64,000 nucleotides of DNA from Stenopsyche tienmushanensis (taxonomy: Eukaryota; Arthropoda; Insecta; Trichoptera; Stenopsychidae): assembly GCA_008973525.1 (NCBI GenBank), contig WACJ01000355.1:124001-188000 (forward strand). The letters are read 5' to 3'. The position numbers and the translations under genes were made by a program. The notes under the pieces were generated by a model. That model worked only from the letters and a program-made list of their open reading frames with translations. It was not told the DNA's origin and searched no databases. This document shows positions 36,480 to 47,874 of this stretch, one piece after another; within the stretch, counting starts at the first letter, position 1; every line of letters starts with the position of its first letter.

Positions 36480-37151
36480 AAAAAGGCGAATAAGCAAGTG
36501 GAAAGGAAGGGCATGAAAAGAAAGAACTCTGTATGAAGCTTACTAATAAATTAATTAAAAAAATATCTAATTATTATGGCTTAGCTATCCGCCTACATCC
36601 TGATTCAATAAAAAATTGAGAAATGCTATTTGGGCCACATACTATCACAAAATTTCGACTGATGAAGCCTTTCAGCATTCACACTGGCCAGAAAGAGCAG
36701 ATTCTTGATGCGAATTGTAAAAACATGCAACTACAAGATCGTTATATTTGTACAAGCAACCTCCCTCTCTCACTGAGGATGTTCAGCAAATCTTAGAGGC
36801 TATTTATGAAGAATTAACAGTCTGATTATCTATTAGAAAGATGCCTTGGCTCGTTTCAACGCGTGCATATAGTCTCTGGTACCGAAATATATTTTTAATG
36901 GCAAAAAATACTAGAAATCGCAATCATATAATGCAGCCTGAATTTTTAACAAAGCATTTAAAACTATTTTAAAAATAATGGATAAAAAGATTCATTGCGA
37001 TTCGGGGAGACGTACAACGAAGAACGAATACGCTTTGTCAACCCCCAAAGCTCCGAATCTTCTAAATAAGTTAGAACAGTTCACAGATATTCAAAAAAGA
37101 AGAGGCTGAGGTAGCTGAAGATTTTTTTATGAAGCTGGAATCGATGATTAG
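36480..37151 (+). pseudogene. Mutator-like transposase-domain relic, copy 2
   Basis: This copy keeps a part missing from copy 1. With frame changes it reads NKLIKKISNYYGLAIRLHPD (about 36545-36605), KLRNAIWATYYHKISTDEAF (about 36612-36671), QHSHWPERADS then a stop where the family has Trp of SWCK, YKQPPSLTEDVQQILEAIYE (about 36750-36812), a broken CLG segment, RIRFVNPQSSESSK, KKRRG and FYEAGIDD ending in TAG at 37149-37151. The family pattern is 'YYG.AIR....S...MR.A..A..YH..STD..P.H..CP.G..SWC', and 'G.GI.D' at the end. Stops and shifts disable it. It is not a close copy of the relics at 27960 and 39832, so a separate older insertion or subfamily. Confidence 0.75.
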
Positions 37152-37486
37152 TAATATAATATATTTCCCTTTTCAAAAGTCAATAAGTTCTTCTTTCTTG
37201 TTATTTATAGAAGAAAAGACTAAATATTGTAAATGATTGTGGAAAAATACACATTTGAAGCCTAGGAGCAAAAAAATGATCATAAGATTTAACAGTTTGA
37301 GCACAAAACAACAAAAGTTCAATTTCCGTTAAAAGTGCGGCGTAGCGATATATAGATGTCGAATTAAAATTAAAAAATATCTACTTGTCTGAGATCCTGT
37401 AAGCATTATAGTTAGTGATTTCAGATGGATTTAACTGTATCAATTATTTTTAAAATAAAAATCTTACAATGACCCTATTTAAAATG

Positions 37487-37525
37487 AATGTCCCTATTAT
37501 ATTATAATATAATAATGTCCCTATT
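37487..37525. repeat. AATGTCCCTATT direct repeats around an AT palindrome
   Basis: AATGTCCCTATT occurs at 37487-37498 and 37514-37525, separated by a palindrome of type TATTATAATATAATA. It could be a small tandem duplication or a footprint. Confidence 0.45.
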
Positions 37526-37865
37526 GGATATTTGATTGAAAATGCATAAATCGTCATAATATACAAGATGGACCCCGCAGTGAATGTCCTAAAAAGGCTA
37601 CAATACGATTAATGGTATTTATAAATGTTAAGATCATAAGAAGATCCAAATTGAATATTTTTTTATAGTTAAAGAATTATTTATGAAAAGACTGTCTATT
37701 GTATGAAATAAATATAGTGTTTTTTCGCCAATGAGGACAAATCCATTTTATATGCATACTTCATTTTCTGAATAGATTATGCATAGTAATTGATTATCAA
37801 ATATAAATTATAAGTACTATGTAATTTTTGGATCAATCATCGAATATAAAATCAATTTTCGTTCG

Positions 37866-38150
37866 GATAATGCAACTTTAATTTCAATATCAAAAATCGC
37901 CAAATTTGAGTACGATTTTCTGGCTTATCTACATTATTCACCTTATTAAGCCCTATTTGATTTCTATCTATATCCAAACTTCAAAATATTCCTTGGTGGC
38001 AAGCCGTTTTCCTTAAATGATGAGCTAGAAGCGGCGATAAACGGCTATTTCAGACTGCTTGAGGAATCGCAATTTCAGGATGGGATAAAAGCACTGAAAC
38101 ACCGCCGGATGAAGTATATTGAAGTTCGTGGAGCTTATATTGAAAAATAA
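37866..38150 (+). pseudogene. mariner transposase C-terminal relic
   Basis: Mariner transposases carry out TA-targeted cut-and-paste transposition with a D,D34D triad. Here 95 codons run in one frame to TAA with a single internal stop. They match the family C-terminus: DNATLISISKIAKF (DNA is the DNARPH-type motif, with the second Asp region), HYSPY-stop-ALFDFYLYPN for HPPYSPDLAPSDFFLFP, then IFLGGKPFSLNDELEAAING, YFRLLEESQFQDGIKALKHR and YIEVRGAYIEK, the usual 'RW.KCI...GDYVEK' end. The Leu-Ala-Pro and Ser-Asp of SPDLAPSD are damaged, including the stop at the Asp position. The N-terminal half is absent or unrecognisable upstream and no inverted repeats were identified. Very confident of family, certain to be dead. 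Confidence 0.9.
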
Positions 38151-38772
38151 AAGTAGTTTCGAAAGGAAAAATATAGTTTTCCATTATCAGGTCGCGAACT
38201 TTTCAAATTACTTATGTAATTATTATTCAAAATGACGTCCGATTCTACATCGAATCCAAATGCTTTTAATAAAGATTATTGATTAAAAACCAGATAAATT
38301 TTATCAAGTATTTTGACATGCAAATTTGATTTTAAAGGTAAGCCACGTGGATGATCGATTAACAGCAATGATGATGAAAAACAACGTATGAAAATGGAAT
38401 AATATTCATCGACTATTCTACGGTGCACAGGTGATAAATACATCATCGCAAAAAACTATTTGAAATTATGCAAGTAAAAGAATTTTATTGTCCCATAAAT
38501 ATTGAAATTTAACATCCTTATGAAGGATAGTCAGTTAATCTTCATATGCAATCAAATAAAACGATCATAGATACTTAGGCAAAGCAAATCTGACAAACCT
38601 CATCGGAAGTTTATATTTCCTATGAGGGAGCGGAAATCGTATATCAAAGACAATCATCCGCATTAAATTAATACGATGTCAAGCAAAATTAAGTGTTTGG
38701 CGTATTTATAGCGTTAAATATGATATTTTTAATACGAATATTGTACGCGATACAAAAGATCGCTTGGGGATG

Positions 38773-38798
38773 AAAGCTCGCTGCGCGCGAGCTTTTTT
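38773..38798. repeat. Perfect hairpin followed by a T-run
   Basis: AAAGCTCGC, loop TGCGC and GCGAGCTTT form a nine-base-pair stem, continued by a T-run. In bacteria this would be called an intrinsic terminator. In this eukaryotic context it is probably a chance or a decayed foldback element. Confidence 0.5.
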
Positions 38799-38940
38799 GC
38801 ATTATGGCTTTAAATTAATCGATATACTCCCATAATGTTTTTTATTGCTAACATATTAAAGGCGGAAAGTTTTATATTGCATATTAAAATGCATAAGCGG
38901 AGTCACTTTATATGAAAATGCGGTTTCTATAAATTTTATT

Positions 38941-38974
38941 GCGAACGCTAAAGTTCGCTAGGTGAGATACCTAG
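38941..38974 (+). other. Two adjacent short hairpins
   Basis: GCGAAC-GCTAAA-GTTCGC is followed directly by TAGGT-GAGAT-ACCTA, and shortly by TGCAG/CTGCA pairs near 38981-39012. The clustering of short perfect stems could reflect a structured RNA, but the stems are short and no promoter was found. Confidence 0.3.
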
Positions 38975-39831
38975 TCAGATTGCAGGTGAGCCTTGTGCCA
39001 TATCTGCAGAGCAACTGCAACGTAATAAAATACAGCTTCTTATGCGATCTCTGCTAAATCCCACTCTACAAATAATATTATAAATGCTCGCCTGGAAAAA
39101 ATGTCTATATTAGAGTTGAAATATGCCATTGTTTCAATACGAAATGGGAGAAAATCGTATGGAAAAATTGGCTTTTAAACTGAAAAATCATTCCACGTCG
39201 CGTGAAGTTATTCGACAAATTTCCTCTGCCGGTGCTCAGAACTTTTGTTTTTTATACATTATAAAAAAACATCAAAAAGTTTAATACTTGTAAAAGTTGT
39301 CGGGAGTTGCGTGCAAAGTCACAATCAATTGTGAGGAAATTTCGGCGCTTTTTTTCATGGAAAATGAAGCCGAGCGAATTTCATCATTTATAGTAAGCCT
39401 CGTATGAATATTCTATGGAAATGTGAATTTAATCACACGTCACTATGAAATTACCGGGTGTTTCCATCTTAAATTGACCTTTGCAAATTATTATTTATTA
39501 CGCATTGAAAAATATAATAACAGCGCGATTTTGATTTATTGTTTATGAGGGCTAATTTCCTCTTTGGGAATATTAAAAAACTCACTATTCTACTTTGGAA
39601 ATATATCAAAATCTCTTTAACACTTATTTTTTTGTTATTTCATATATATCGATGTTTACGTGCTAATTTTTTGGATTCAAATCCTGTTTGTGGAAATAAA
39701 ATCACTCTATCAGATGTTAATATATGAAATGAATAATAGAAGAACAAGTTAGCTAAATACATAATCCCTATGCATATATAAGCGAACTAAATAAGTAAAA
39801 CATCTGCTTGTATAATATGAATATACAAAAC

Positions 39832-40124
39832 ACCTGCATTCTGGTATAAAAATCATTGAAATATTAACATACATTGCTGCTGGGATATTTAATAACGACT
39901 ATAGCTTCATTTTTAAGATAATGAATACATTAAATATAATTATTGGCGCCTACTGTAAAGTCTTTGCTGAAAATACCGATGAAGCGCGAGTAGTGAAGTA
40001 GAAACGTAAGAGTCTTTCTGAGACAAAATCAGCTCGTATAGTCCGAAAACAACAGTTAGTCGAAGATAATCGACTTTTTGAGAAAGCTGAATATATACTA
40101 TATGCATCTGGAATCATTGGTTGA
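39832..40124 (+). pseudogene. Mutator-like transposase-domain relic, copy 3 (C-terminal end)
   Basis: This copy parallels 28221-28514 and is cleaner. From 39921 it reads MNTLNIIIGAYCKVFAENTD, EARVVK, one stop, KRKSLSETKSARIVRKQQLV, EDNRLFEKAEYILYASGIIG and TGA at 40122-40124. That is the basic, Ser/Lys-rich tail and G.GI.(D) end of the family. Everything upstream of 39832 is missing, so the insertion is truncated at the 5' side or was broken later. Confidence 0.7.
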
Positions 40125-40647
40125 TCATTAAGTTACTAAAATTGAAAGTTTTATCGCATTGAAACATTAAACGAGATTATCTCGAAACTGCATTTTCAAA
40201 ATGTTCGCCAGTTAAATGCCTAAAAAGTTGTTGATCGATCCGACTGAAATTTTGGCATGTTTCTCACTATAATATTATCTAGTCAACTAAGCTAAATTTT
40301 TAAGGTTTGCGCGTAAATAAGTTATTTTTTTGGTGTAAAAATTATCAAGAAAATTATAAAAAAATATGAAAGTTTAACATAAAAGTCTACAAAATTTTTA
40401 ATTTTATACTTTTTAAAATTTTTATAGTTTAATTGCCTGCCTACACATATTAAAAATCAAAAAATATTTTTTATTTCGGTTCAACAGGAAACCTTCGACA
40501 AGTGGCGAACCGTTTGATATCACGAGAAAAGGCGCCTAATGAAATACCTTATAACTCCGCCATATGGTTTTTTGTTTTTAAAGGTTGTAGTAAAATAATG
40601 TCTCAAAATTTTAAATGATGCGATTATGTTATCACCATTAAAAAATG
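40125..40647 (+). mobile_element. 3' noncoding part of the Mutator-like element, copy 3
   Basis: Matches 28515-28888 at both of its ends but holds about 150 extra bases in the middle (around 40340-40540, including TCGGTTCAACAGGAAACC). Either copy 1 lost that part or this copy gained an insertion. Similarity ends at ATCACCATTAAAAAA, near 40647. Confidence 0.65.
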
Positions 40648-40649
40648 GA

Positions 40650-42333
40650 ATTGCCCCCCTTAAATGGGTCTAATCCAAAAACTATAATTTTGTTAATTTC
40701 TTAGTAAAACTCTTATAGGATGAAACGATAAACAGTTGGTATAAATTTGAGATAAAATAATGAGTGATTGGCGAATCTGTTTATGTGTAATTTGGAAAGT
40801 ATTTTGAAGAGCTTTCCGTCTAAATAATTATATTAAATGAGATTTGATATTCTAAAATAAAAGCCTAAAGCTAAAAATGATTACATCAGTCTAAGGATCG
40901 ACGAGTGAGAAGCACTGGATTCCTAATCAAAGACAAACACACACTTGCACAATTATTTTAGAAGAGCAATAATTCTAAATGTTCCCATTTTACCCAAATG
41001 ATATTTTTTCTGATTCTGAAAAAATACACAATTAGATGATAACAAATATCTCTTATTTAAGCCTTTATTTTATTATACGGAAAAGAATAGATTTTTCAGA
41101 CTCCCTGTATTAAACTTGCTACAGGTTGAGAAACTTTCATACATAAAATACAACAAGAATCAATTGTTATATTTTCAAGCGTTTGATACAAATTATATGA
41201 ACGAATTTAAGGGGGTTTTAATTCCTCCCTTCTTGAAAATAGCTTTGGGGAATTTTTCTTCGGGTTATTGTGATAAAGTAATTCGATAAAGTGTTTTCCA
41301 TTTGAATTTCTCACTCGATGATTCAAAAATGTATAATCAAGAGAATAACTTCGTCTTTTAAAGCTGTTTATTATTAGATTGGCATTCTCTTAAGAATTTT
41401 GTTCTTGAGAATTATGAAAATTTTCCGATGGAGTTTCATAGAAATGCCGGGACATGCCGGGGCGATGAAATTTCGAGTAAAAATCTCGGTTTTGATTAAC
41501 TTATCACTGTCACTAAAATACGACGGTCGCTTATCTGAAAGCTCATCGCAAGTCATCATTCAACGTGGGCCACCCTGGGAGAGCACTTTGTCAATATTAA
41601 ATATCTTCAAGTTATTTATTATGAGTACAATTACACTCTCACAACAGAAGGAAAGTCATCGATTTGGCAGGAGGAAAATCATAAAAGAAGTGGAAAATAT
41701 TTTTCCGGGACGCCCTAAAAGCAATTCCGCCCAAAAATAAAACTTTAAAAGCTTCGATGGAAAAAACAAGGGTATTTCGTTGATTGAGTAATATGAAGAG
41801 ATTCACGGTTAAGTAACGAAGAAATCTCCTGCGGGTGATTAGTGGACAATGGAGAAACAGAATAGGAGTGTTCGCTGGGAAATGTACCTTTCGCAGGTTA
41901 ATGAGTCGAAAAATGGACCGGAGAAAAAAGTAATCGGAAGGGTGGATTTGAAAGAGACCGATAATGATCGTAATTATATACCCGATATATATACGTGAGT
42001 ATATACCGCGGTATTCGCGAGGGACATTTATGCGAAAAGCTCGGAAAAAAATCAAATATTTTGCGACAATTATACTAATCAATTTCTATATCATGGCCCT
42101 CTTATCTGCGATTAAAATATTTGATTTGAATATTCCATTTAAAAATATGTAAACGGCAGACGAATTGGCTTTTTTGAATATATGTGAAATATAACAATAA
42201 TTTGACAAAATAAAATGTGAAAATATAAAAAGATTAAAACTTGGTGTCTTTTACTGGCATATTGTATAATATATTAGTTCTAGCTATCATTAATCTTATA
42301 AATATGGACCGTACAAATCTGTGGTTCTCATCA
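40650..42333. other. Noncoding block with overlapping unassigned frames
   Basis: Two sizeable frames overlap here: 41399-41740 (plus, 113 codons) and 41639-42082 (minus, 147 codons, hydrophobic and Ile/Leu/Phe-rich). The second is the longest frame in ordinary-composition DNA of the window, but such a run is near what chance gives in 64 kb of six frames. I see no domain, splice pattern or start context to support either. Related CTTTATTTTATTATA sequence at 41061 is a weak R1 trace. Confidence 0.4.
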
Positions 42334-42444
42334 CTTCAACATTATACCAATGATCCAAAGAGAATCCGTCGTCTTACAGCTCTTCAGGTCACAAAATTGA
42401 ATGAAACCAGGTCAGCTAATGTACGTAAGTACTTAAGGAAGTAA
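42334..42444 (+). pseudogene. Tc1-type transposase N-terminal fragment
   Basis: The frame reads NDPKRIRRLTALQVTKLNET and then RSANVRKYLRK before TAA. This fits the second helix-turn-helix of Tc1 transposases (the 'eLne..g..vS..TVrr.Lr' segment). At the DNA level, CGTCGTCTTACA, AAATTGAATGAAACCAGGTC and AGCTAATGT parallel the minus strand of 27600-27650, so both come from the same element family. The catalytic part is not recognisable downstream. Confidence 0.6.
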
Positions 42445-44030
42445 ATTGATATTTCTACATTAATGGATATTTAAGAAGATTCTAGTTCGGCAGTAGACTG
42501 CGTAAGGCTATGCCGATAAAGATAATGCTCACCCTTATGTGTGAAATTCAAAATAAATAATAATTTTAATTTATTAAAGGTCATAAGTTCATTAGACAGA
42601 ATTACGATATCGAGCTCCAAATATAGAACTTTAGACAAATGTTGACAATCTTTAGAGAGAATCAAAATGCCCCAATTCTCACAAAAAGAACACTGAATAA
42701 TATCAAAAGAAGAAAGCTATAATACTTTGTCCATTTAATGGAAGGGAAGTAATATGGGGTTTAAAGTCTTATTCTGAAAATAAAGATACAAAGAATACAC
42801 GATGTTAGAATGAAATGTATCCCGTGGATAAAACTTAGCGTGACTTATTCCACTTTAACACACAAACGTTGACCAGAAATGTCAACATTGTCATCAAGAT
42901 TGCTGACATGCTTATCTACATTCGAAGTGGACCAGAATGATGAAGTAGAAGAATATGGTATCGAATAACGTAGGGTTATTTTTTGGGTACCAAAAAATAA
43001 ATTTGATAGTCAAATACCATGAAAGTTCAAACGCTATACATTTGGAATTCTTGATAACACTTTTTATAACTTAACTGGATCTATATGATCAAATAATGTT
43101 ATTTATATTTTGCAGTTCACACAAGCTCACAAGTTACGGACAATGAACACGCTATTTGTGAATATTTGATGGTAGTCATGTAAACTGTCATGTTTTCAGT
43201 TCGTAATTTATACTTTGATCTGTTGATTTTGAATGTATGAACATATTTAAACGTCAATCGACCATCATGCGAAGCATTCTTATGTGGCTGTTTAAATTTG
43301 CCGATGCACAATAAGGGTGGATTTTTCAATGTAGTGCTCTTAAATATTGAAATGCATTTGAGTAAAAAGAAAAGCGCGTAAAAAACGTGGAAAAACTCAA
43401 ATAAAAAAAAAAACAGAACTGCTCTCTCGCATATAAAGATCAAAGTTTACAGTTCGCTGTGAATATAAAATCGTCTCTTTACATACCTTTCCAAAATGTG
43501 CTCATATCTCAGTTCTAAACATAGCTTTAAATATATACATATATATGTATACGAAAGCAGCCCTTCACACACAAAAAAGGCAAACTTGATATGAGCTTGT
43601 CAATTTTAATAATGCAAACAGTTTTTTTATTTCATTTTCAAAAATGAGAATAAATATTTTCGTCAATTTTTCATATTCGATTTCGTTGATGCTTGATAAA
43701 TCGCGTCAATCTAATCTCCAATGAAAGGTTTCAGACATGTGTGTGTCGAAATTTTACAGGCATCCTCAATATCCCAGGATTCAATATGGCTTGACGTAGC
43801 GCTGATCATCTTGCTTTGAATAAAACGTCGAGTCACTCCGATTCAATGCCGTGAAAATGTGACATTGTAAAAGGACACGTATCTAATACATTCATAAATG
43901 CAGCTAAAAATTGATGTTGTGCCGTGATGTTGGCGTTTTCATAAAACGTGCTTTAAAGCTCCGGAATAAAGTCGTATTTTTAATCCAACGTTGTTAGATC
44001 AATAAATGAATGAATATTTGGTCCATTAGA
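42445..44030. other. AT-rich noncoding block
   Basis: No gene supported. A TA-rich simple stretch lies at 43532-43560. Confidence 0.5.
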
Positions 44031-44031
44031 C

Positions 44032-44075
44032 CAGAGGTCGGCAGGAGCGGCTCGCGAGCCATTTCGCGCTTTCCG
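44032..44075 (+). mobile_element. hAT element terminus
   Basis: CAGAGGTCGGCAGGAGCGGC and then TCGCGAGCCATTTCGCGCT follow the common hAT end CAG(A/G)GGTCGGCAA.C.GCGGCTCGCGAGCC, including the GGCTCGCGAGCC palindrome. CATTAGAC would be the flanking eight bases. No matching right end was found, so this is a single terminus of a truncated or long element. Confidence 0.6.
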
Positions 44076-44079
44076 TTTC

Positions 44080-46441
44080 ACTTCACCAGACCAATATGCG
44101 CCAACATGGTGCATCCGTTAAACGTCTCGCAAAACAAATTGCGTACACAAACAATGTTTTTATTAATTTAAAAATGTTCAAAAAATTATGCACAATAACT
44201 CCTCAAAGTTTCATTTCAATCGGATAAATGATATAGGAACGTATACGAGACAAACGAACTACAGACCACAGACATTCATTTTTATATATATAGAGATTTT
44301 AAAAACTCAAGAGCCTTCAAGGGAATCAATAAGTCTACTTTGCTGCTACATTATCGTTGGAATAAAAAGGCATGAATAACACAATGTTTTTTCCATGACT
44401 GATTTGATAAATGTTTCATTCCAGAAGTAAAAAATATTGCTAAGAAAAATAAATTAAATTTAAAATATTACTCAAGTAATTGAACAAATTGTGATCCAAA
44501 AGCTTATAAACAAGCAAAATAATTATATCGAACTAAAAAAGTCCATCAAATACTAGGAGCAGCGAGTGATCATGAAAACGCAAGGATTCAATCAGATCGT
44601 GATTTTATCCATACATTAAATAGAAATATTCACATAGATATAATCATTTCAACCAAGTATCGCATGAATATTCTCCTGGTTTGCCCTTTAATATCGAATT
44701 ACATAAGATCTCAATTGACTCGAAACCACACGCTGGATAGATCATTCATCATCAACATTTGCATTGATTGGGTATTACGGTCAAATTTTAAATCTTGAAC
44801 AATTTCTATTTTAACGTATTTTGAATACTCAACTTAATATCTCCATCTTTCGAGATAAAGTTTTGAATCATTCGAGTCTCCTATTATTAGAGTTCTACAG
44901 AACTGAAGTACTTTCAGATATCTTCGACGACATTAACTTCCTTCTCGTCCATGATAACATCTCTTAGAATTCCGTAACAAGATTTTTGAATTAATTACAT
45001 AGGATATATTTTAAAATTTATTGGCGTGGCAAAACCTTTTTAAAATTTTATTTGTACTATTGCCTTCTGAATTATGGTTTTTATCAGATTTCCACCAAAT
45101 ATTCTAGCTTGATTAGATTCACATATTGAGCCAAATTTGACCATAAATTTTCCAACATACATTTAATATCGATAGTCCTCTTTGATGGATGAAGTTATGA
45201 GATGAATTCATTTTAAAATTGTAAATGGTAAATGGTTTTAAATTTACAGTTTTATATAATTTTTAATATCGTCCATATGGTTCGTACATAGTAATATAGC
45301 TGTGAGAAGGCAAAATAGTTTTATAGGGATGCCATGTCATATGAGGGTTGCCTGTTTATAAATTGTAAATTGAATTTTGTACAATAACGTATATGAAGCA
45401 TCCAAACGAATTACCAACGAGTGGATGAAACACACTGAATGGACAATGGATCGGATTAGCTCCGAATAGGGATGAATGAGATTATCCAGATGTATATTTG
45501 TTAGTACAATTATTGTTCAGTATGCAACGGCTAGTCCAGGGAAAAATAAGGTTTCTCATTCTATGCTAATTTTTTAAGCTCGTTTGGTCGGTTTGTTAGG
45601 CAGTATTTGCATACATTTAAGGAGAAAATTATTTTTTAGATTTGCATTCGCGCCGGGCATAAAGTGGCCTCATTCAGAGTCAGGAATCCAGGACATGTTT
45701 CACTGCAAAAAACATTGCAATTAGTTCCACATTCAAAATCTGAAAATAGCACGACTCCTCATCCTGCGGCATAGGTATTTGGTTTTCAGATGAAATGCGA
45801 GCCCAATCATTTTTCATCTCAAATTCCCCAATCATTCATAAACCCACGGGTCTTTTCATCAATTCGTTATGCTCAAATTAAATTAAATTCAAATTACGTT
45901 GCCTCGTTCGCGATGTTTTTTTAATTCGGGAAAATACATTACAATTGACCTATATCCGGAATTCATTAATTTAGATATAAATGAATTTGCTTTTATATTT
46001 CATCGTATCGTCAATTTTGTATTAAAATGCGGCTTCGACTTTGGTATATTAAATTATTAATTATCGACGGAACGAGACGCACGATCAGGCGAAAGGTATA
46101 TTTGAACTCAAATATTTGCGCGAGTTCGAGCGTACGCATGGTCATGAGTGTAAATATGCTGGCGTGGTGTTGGTGTACGTGCGCGCAGTGACGACGACAG
46201 TTCCTTCATATGTAGTGAAGATATAGAAATATAATTAAATCCCAATTATAATATTAAAAATAATTTTGCAGCCTTTAGCAATTCTATAAAAAAAAATAGT
46301 AATGAGTACAATTAAATTTATTTTAAAATATTTTTCCATGCCAAACATATTTTCAAACAAATTGTTGTTCATGAGATCAAATTTAAGCTTAAATTTATCT
46401 TTAAAAAAATGATTATAATCCTTAAATAGGTAAGCGTTACG
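44080..46441. other. AT-rich noncoding block
   Basis: No gene supported. The segment 46070-46200 is GC-richer (CATGGTCATGAG, GTACGTGCGCGCAGTGACG) but has no splice-bounded frame. Confidence 0.5.
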
Positions 46442-46445
46442 ACTA

Positions 46446-46515
46446 CGTTTTTTACGCGGTTATATCAAATATGCGTAAAAAAATGTACTCTATAGTAAAA
46501 AACCGCGTAAAAACG
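46446..46515. mobile_element. Short inverted-repeat element (pogo-like MITE remnant)
   Basis: CGTTTTTTACGCGGTT at 46446-46461 is answered by AACCGCGTAAAAACG at 46501-46515, with another GCGTAAAAAAATG internally. The TTTTTACGCGGTT word resembles the TTATGCGGTTTTT modules of the pogo-type MITEs. The outer ends and TA duplication were not fixed. Confidence 0.5.
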
Positions 46516-46519
46516 AGCG

Positions 46520-47599
46520 GATATAATTAAGATAACATCATATCGATTTAAAAAGGACTAAACATATTTCCACTCTTTTGTATGTATAAACGTTTTAATG
46601 TTTTTTTCTCGTGAAAAGTACGATCCATGCTTACTGAATTTTACTTTTGGTAGTGCTTATAGCCCTATAAAAGAGCCCCAGGCACCGACAAATCATATCC
46701 TGGGCCTCCGCTTTTCAATTGTCGAGTCTGTTGCCACTCGGTTTAAAATCTAAGACGGCTCGGGGAAGTGGGTGTGTCGGCATTTTTTTCCTCGAAAATT
46801 AACTCACCAGACACAGAATAACTATACAAATTAATTCTTTGATGGAACGGTTTATTAAAATTGGCCATAAAATATACAAGAACTAACTCTCAATAGACTC
46901 AGTGAGTTTCCAACGTAAGACAAGGGCTTATTGGCTGGGCTGCAAAAATATCAGATGACCATATTGTTGTCAGGTTGTTTAATTTTAATATTAATATCGT
47001 AGAATTAGTCGAAACATTCGAAAATGTTTCGATCCAAATTAATTATATTTTCTTGGATCCAAACAAGTAAATATTGAGTTGGTTACTTTAAAGTCATTCT
47101 CCTAATCATACAAGTCAAACAAGTTTGCTATTATAATCGATATATCATTCGTGTTCATTATTTCAGAATTTTAATTAACACCCTCTGTCTTATTTGAATG
47201 GGATTTGAATGGAATGAGTAGCAAAATCATCATTGTATTTAAATGATAATTAAATTATTGTTTGAAATTTAACCATTTACTCATGGATGTCCCCGCAGGA
47301 CTTAATTAATCAGTATTTATTTTTTTAGGTCCATGACATCAAGAAAAGCCTGGATCAAGATGATCGATTGTAAATATTAATATTTTAAGGTCTCCCAATC
47401 CAAATCATTTGTGGTAAGAGTTCATATGAATATTATAAATATCTCTATAGTCTCAATTTGAAACAACATGAAATGTGCAAATTTATTGCTATATTTATTG
47501 TAGAGTGACACAATTAGAACGTATGACGATACGTTAAAATTTTTTTTAATAGCCTGTATGGTAGTACGGTCGCCTATTTGCGAGCGAATTCCAGTGACT
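46520..47599. other. AT-rich noncoding block
   Basis: No gene supported. AGAGCCCCAGGCACCGACAA and TCCTGGGCCTCCG around 46670-46710 look like subterminal sequence of some hAT elements, but no terminus is clear. Confidence 0.45.
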
Positions 47600-47870
47600 C
47601 AGAAAGAGCATTCTTACACGTTAAGATCGGAGATAGACAAAGGCGAAGAGATTATCTTGCAGATCGGAGATTGTGAATGGGAGACAGAGATGGAGAGAAT
47701 ATTTTGCGTACATCGTAGGGATTGTATAGATCGTTAACCCAAATTTATCGACTAATAATGATGTGTGAATGATATATTGAATCGATTTCAAGTGTATTGT
47801 TTATGTTTACACAAAGAAATAATCGAATATTTTATGCTATCGACAGTGTTTATTTATTTATGTACAAGCT
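47600..47870 (-). repeat. Dispersed repeat R2, inverted copy
   Basis: On the minus strand this reads ACTGTCGATAGCATAAAATA, TCATTATTAGTCGATAAATT, TTAACGATCTATACAATCCC and AAGAATGCTCTTTCTGAG, matching 11305-11530 in the same order. The copies lie 36 kb apart in opposite orientation. An LTR is one possibility; no internal retrotransposon sequence adjoins either copy. Confidence 0.6.
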
Positions 47871-47874
47871 TCAT

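Larger units (their letters stand above)
38151..39830. other. AT-rich noncoding block with hairpins
   Basis: No gene supported. Hairpins at 38773-38798 and 38941-38974 are listed separately. TTTGGATTCAAATCCTG near 39669 resembles a SINE B box but lacks the rest of either SINE family. Confidence 0.5.

Noticed and set aside
38773..38798. Hairpin plus T-run resembling a bacterial intrinsic terminator
   Set aside because: The window is eukaryotic with no bacterial genes; kept only as a structural curiosity.
39669..39690. GGATTCAAATCC as another SINE B box
   Set aside because: Flanks match neither SINE family and the motif is itself nearly palindromic.
41639..42082. 147-codon frame on the minus strand
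   Set aside because: Near the longest run expected by chance in six frames of 64 kb at this composition; no start context, splice sites or recognisable domain.
46655..46790. GC-richer segment with CCCCAGGCACCGACAAATC-like sequence, possibly a hAT interior
   Set aside because: No terminal inverted repeat or target duplication could be found.
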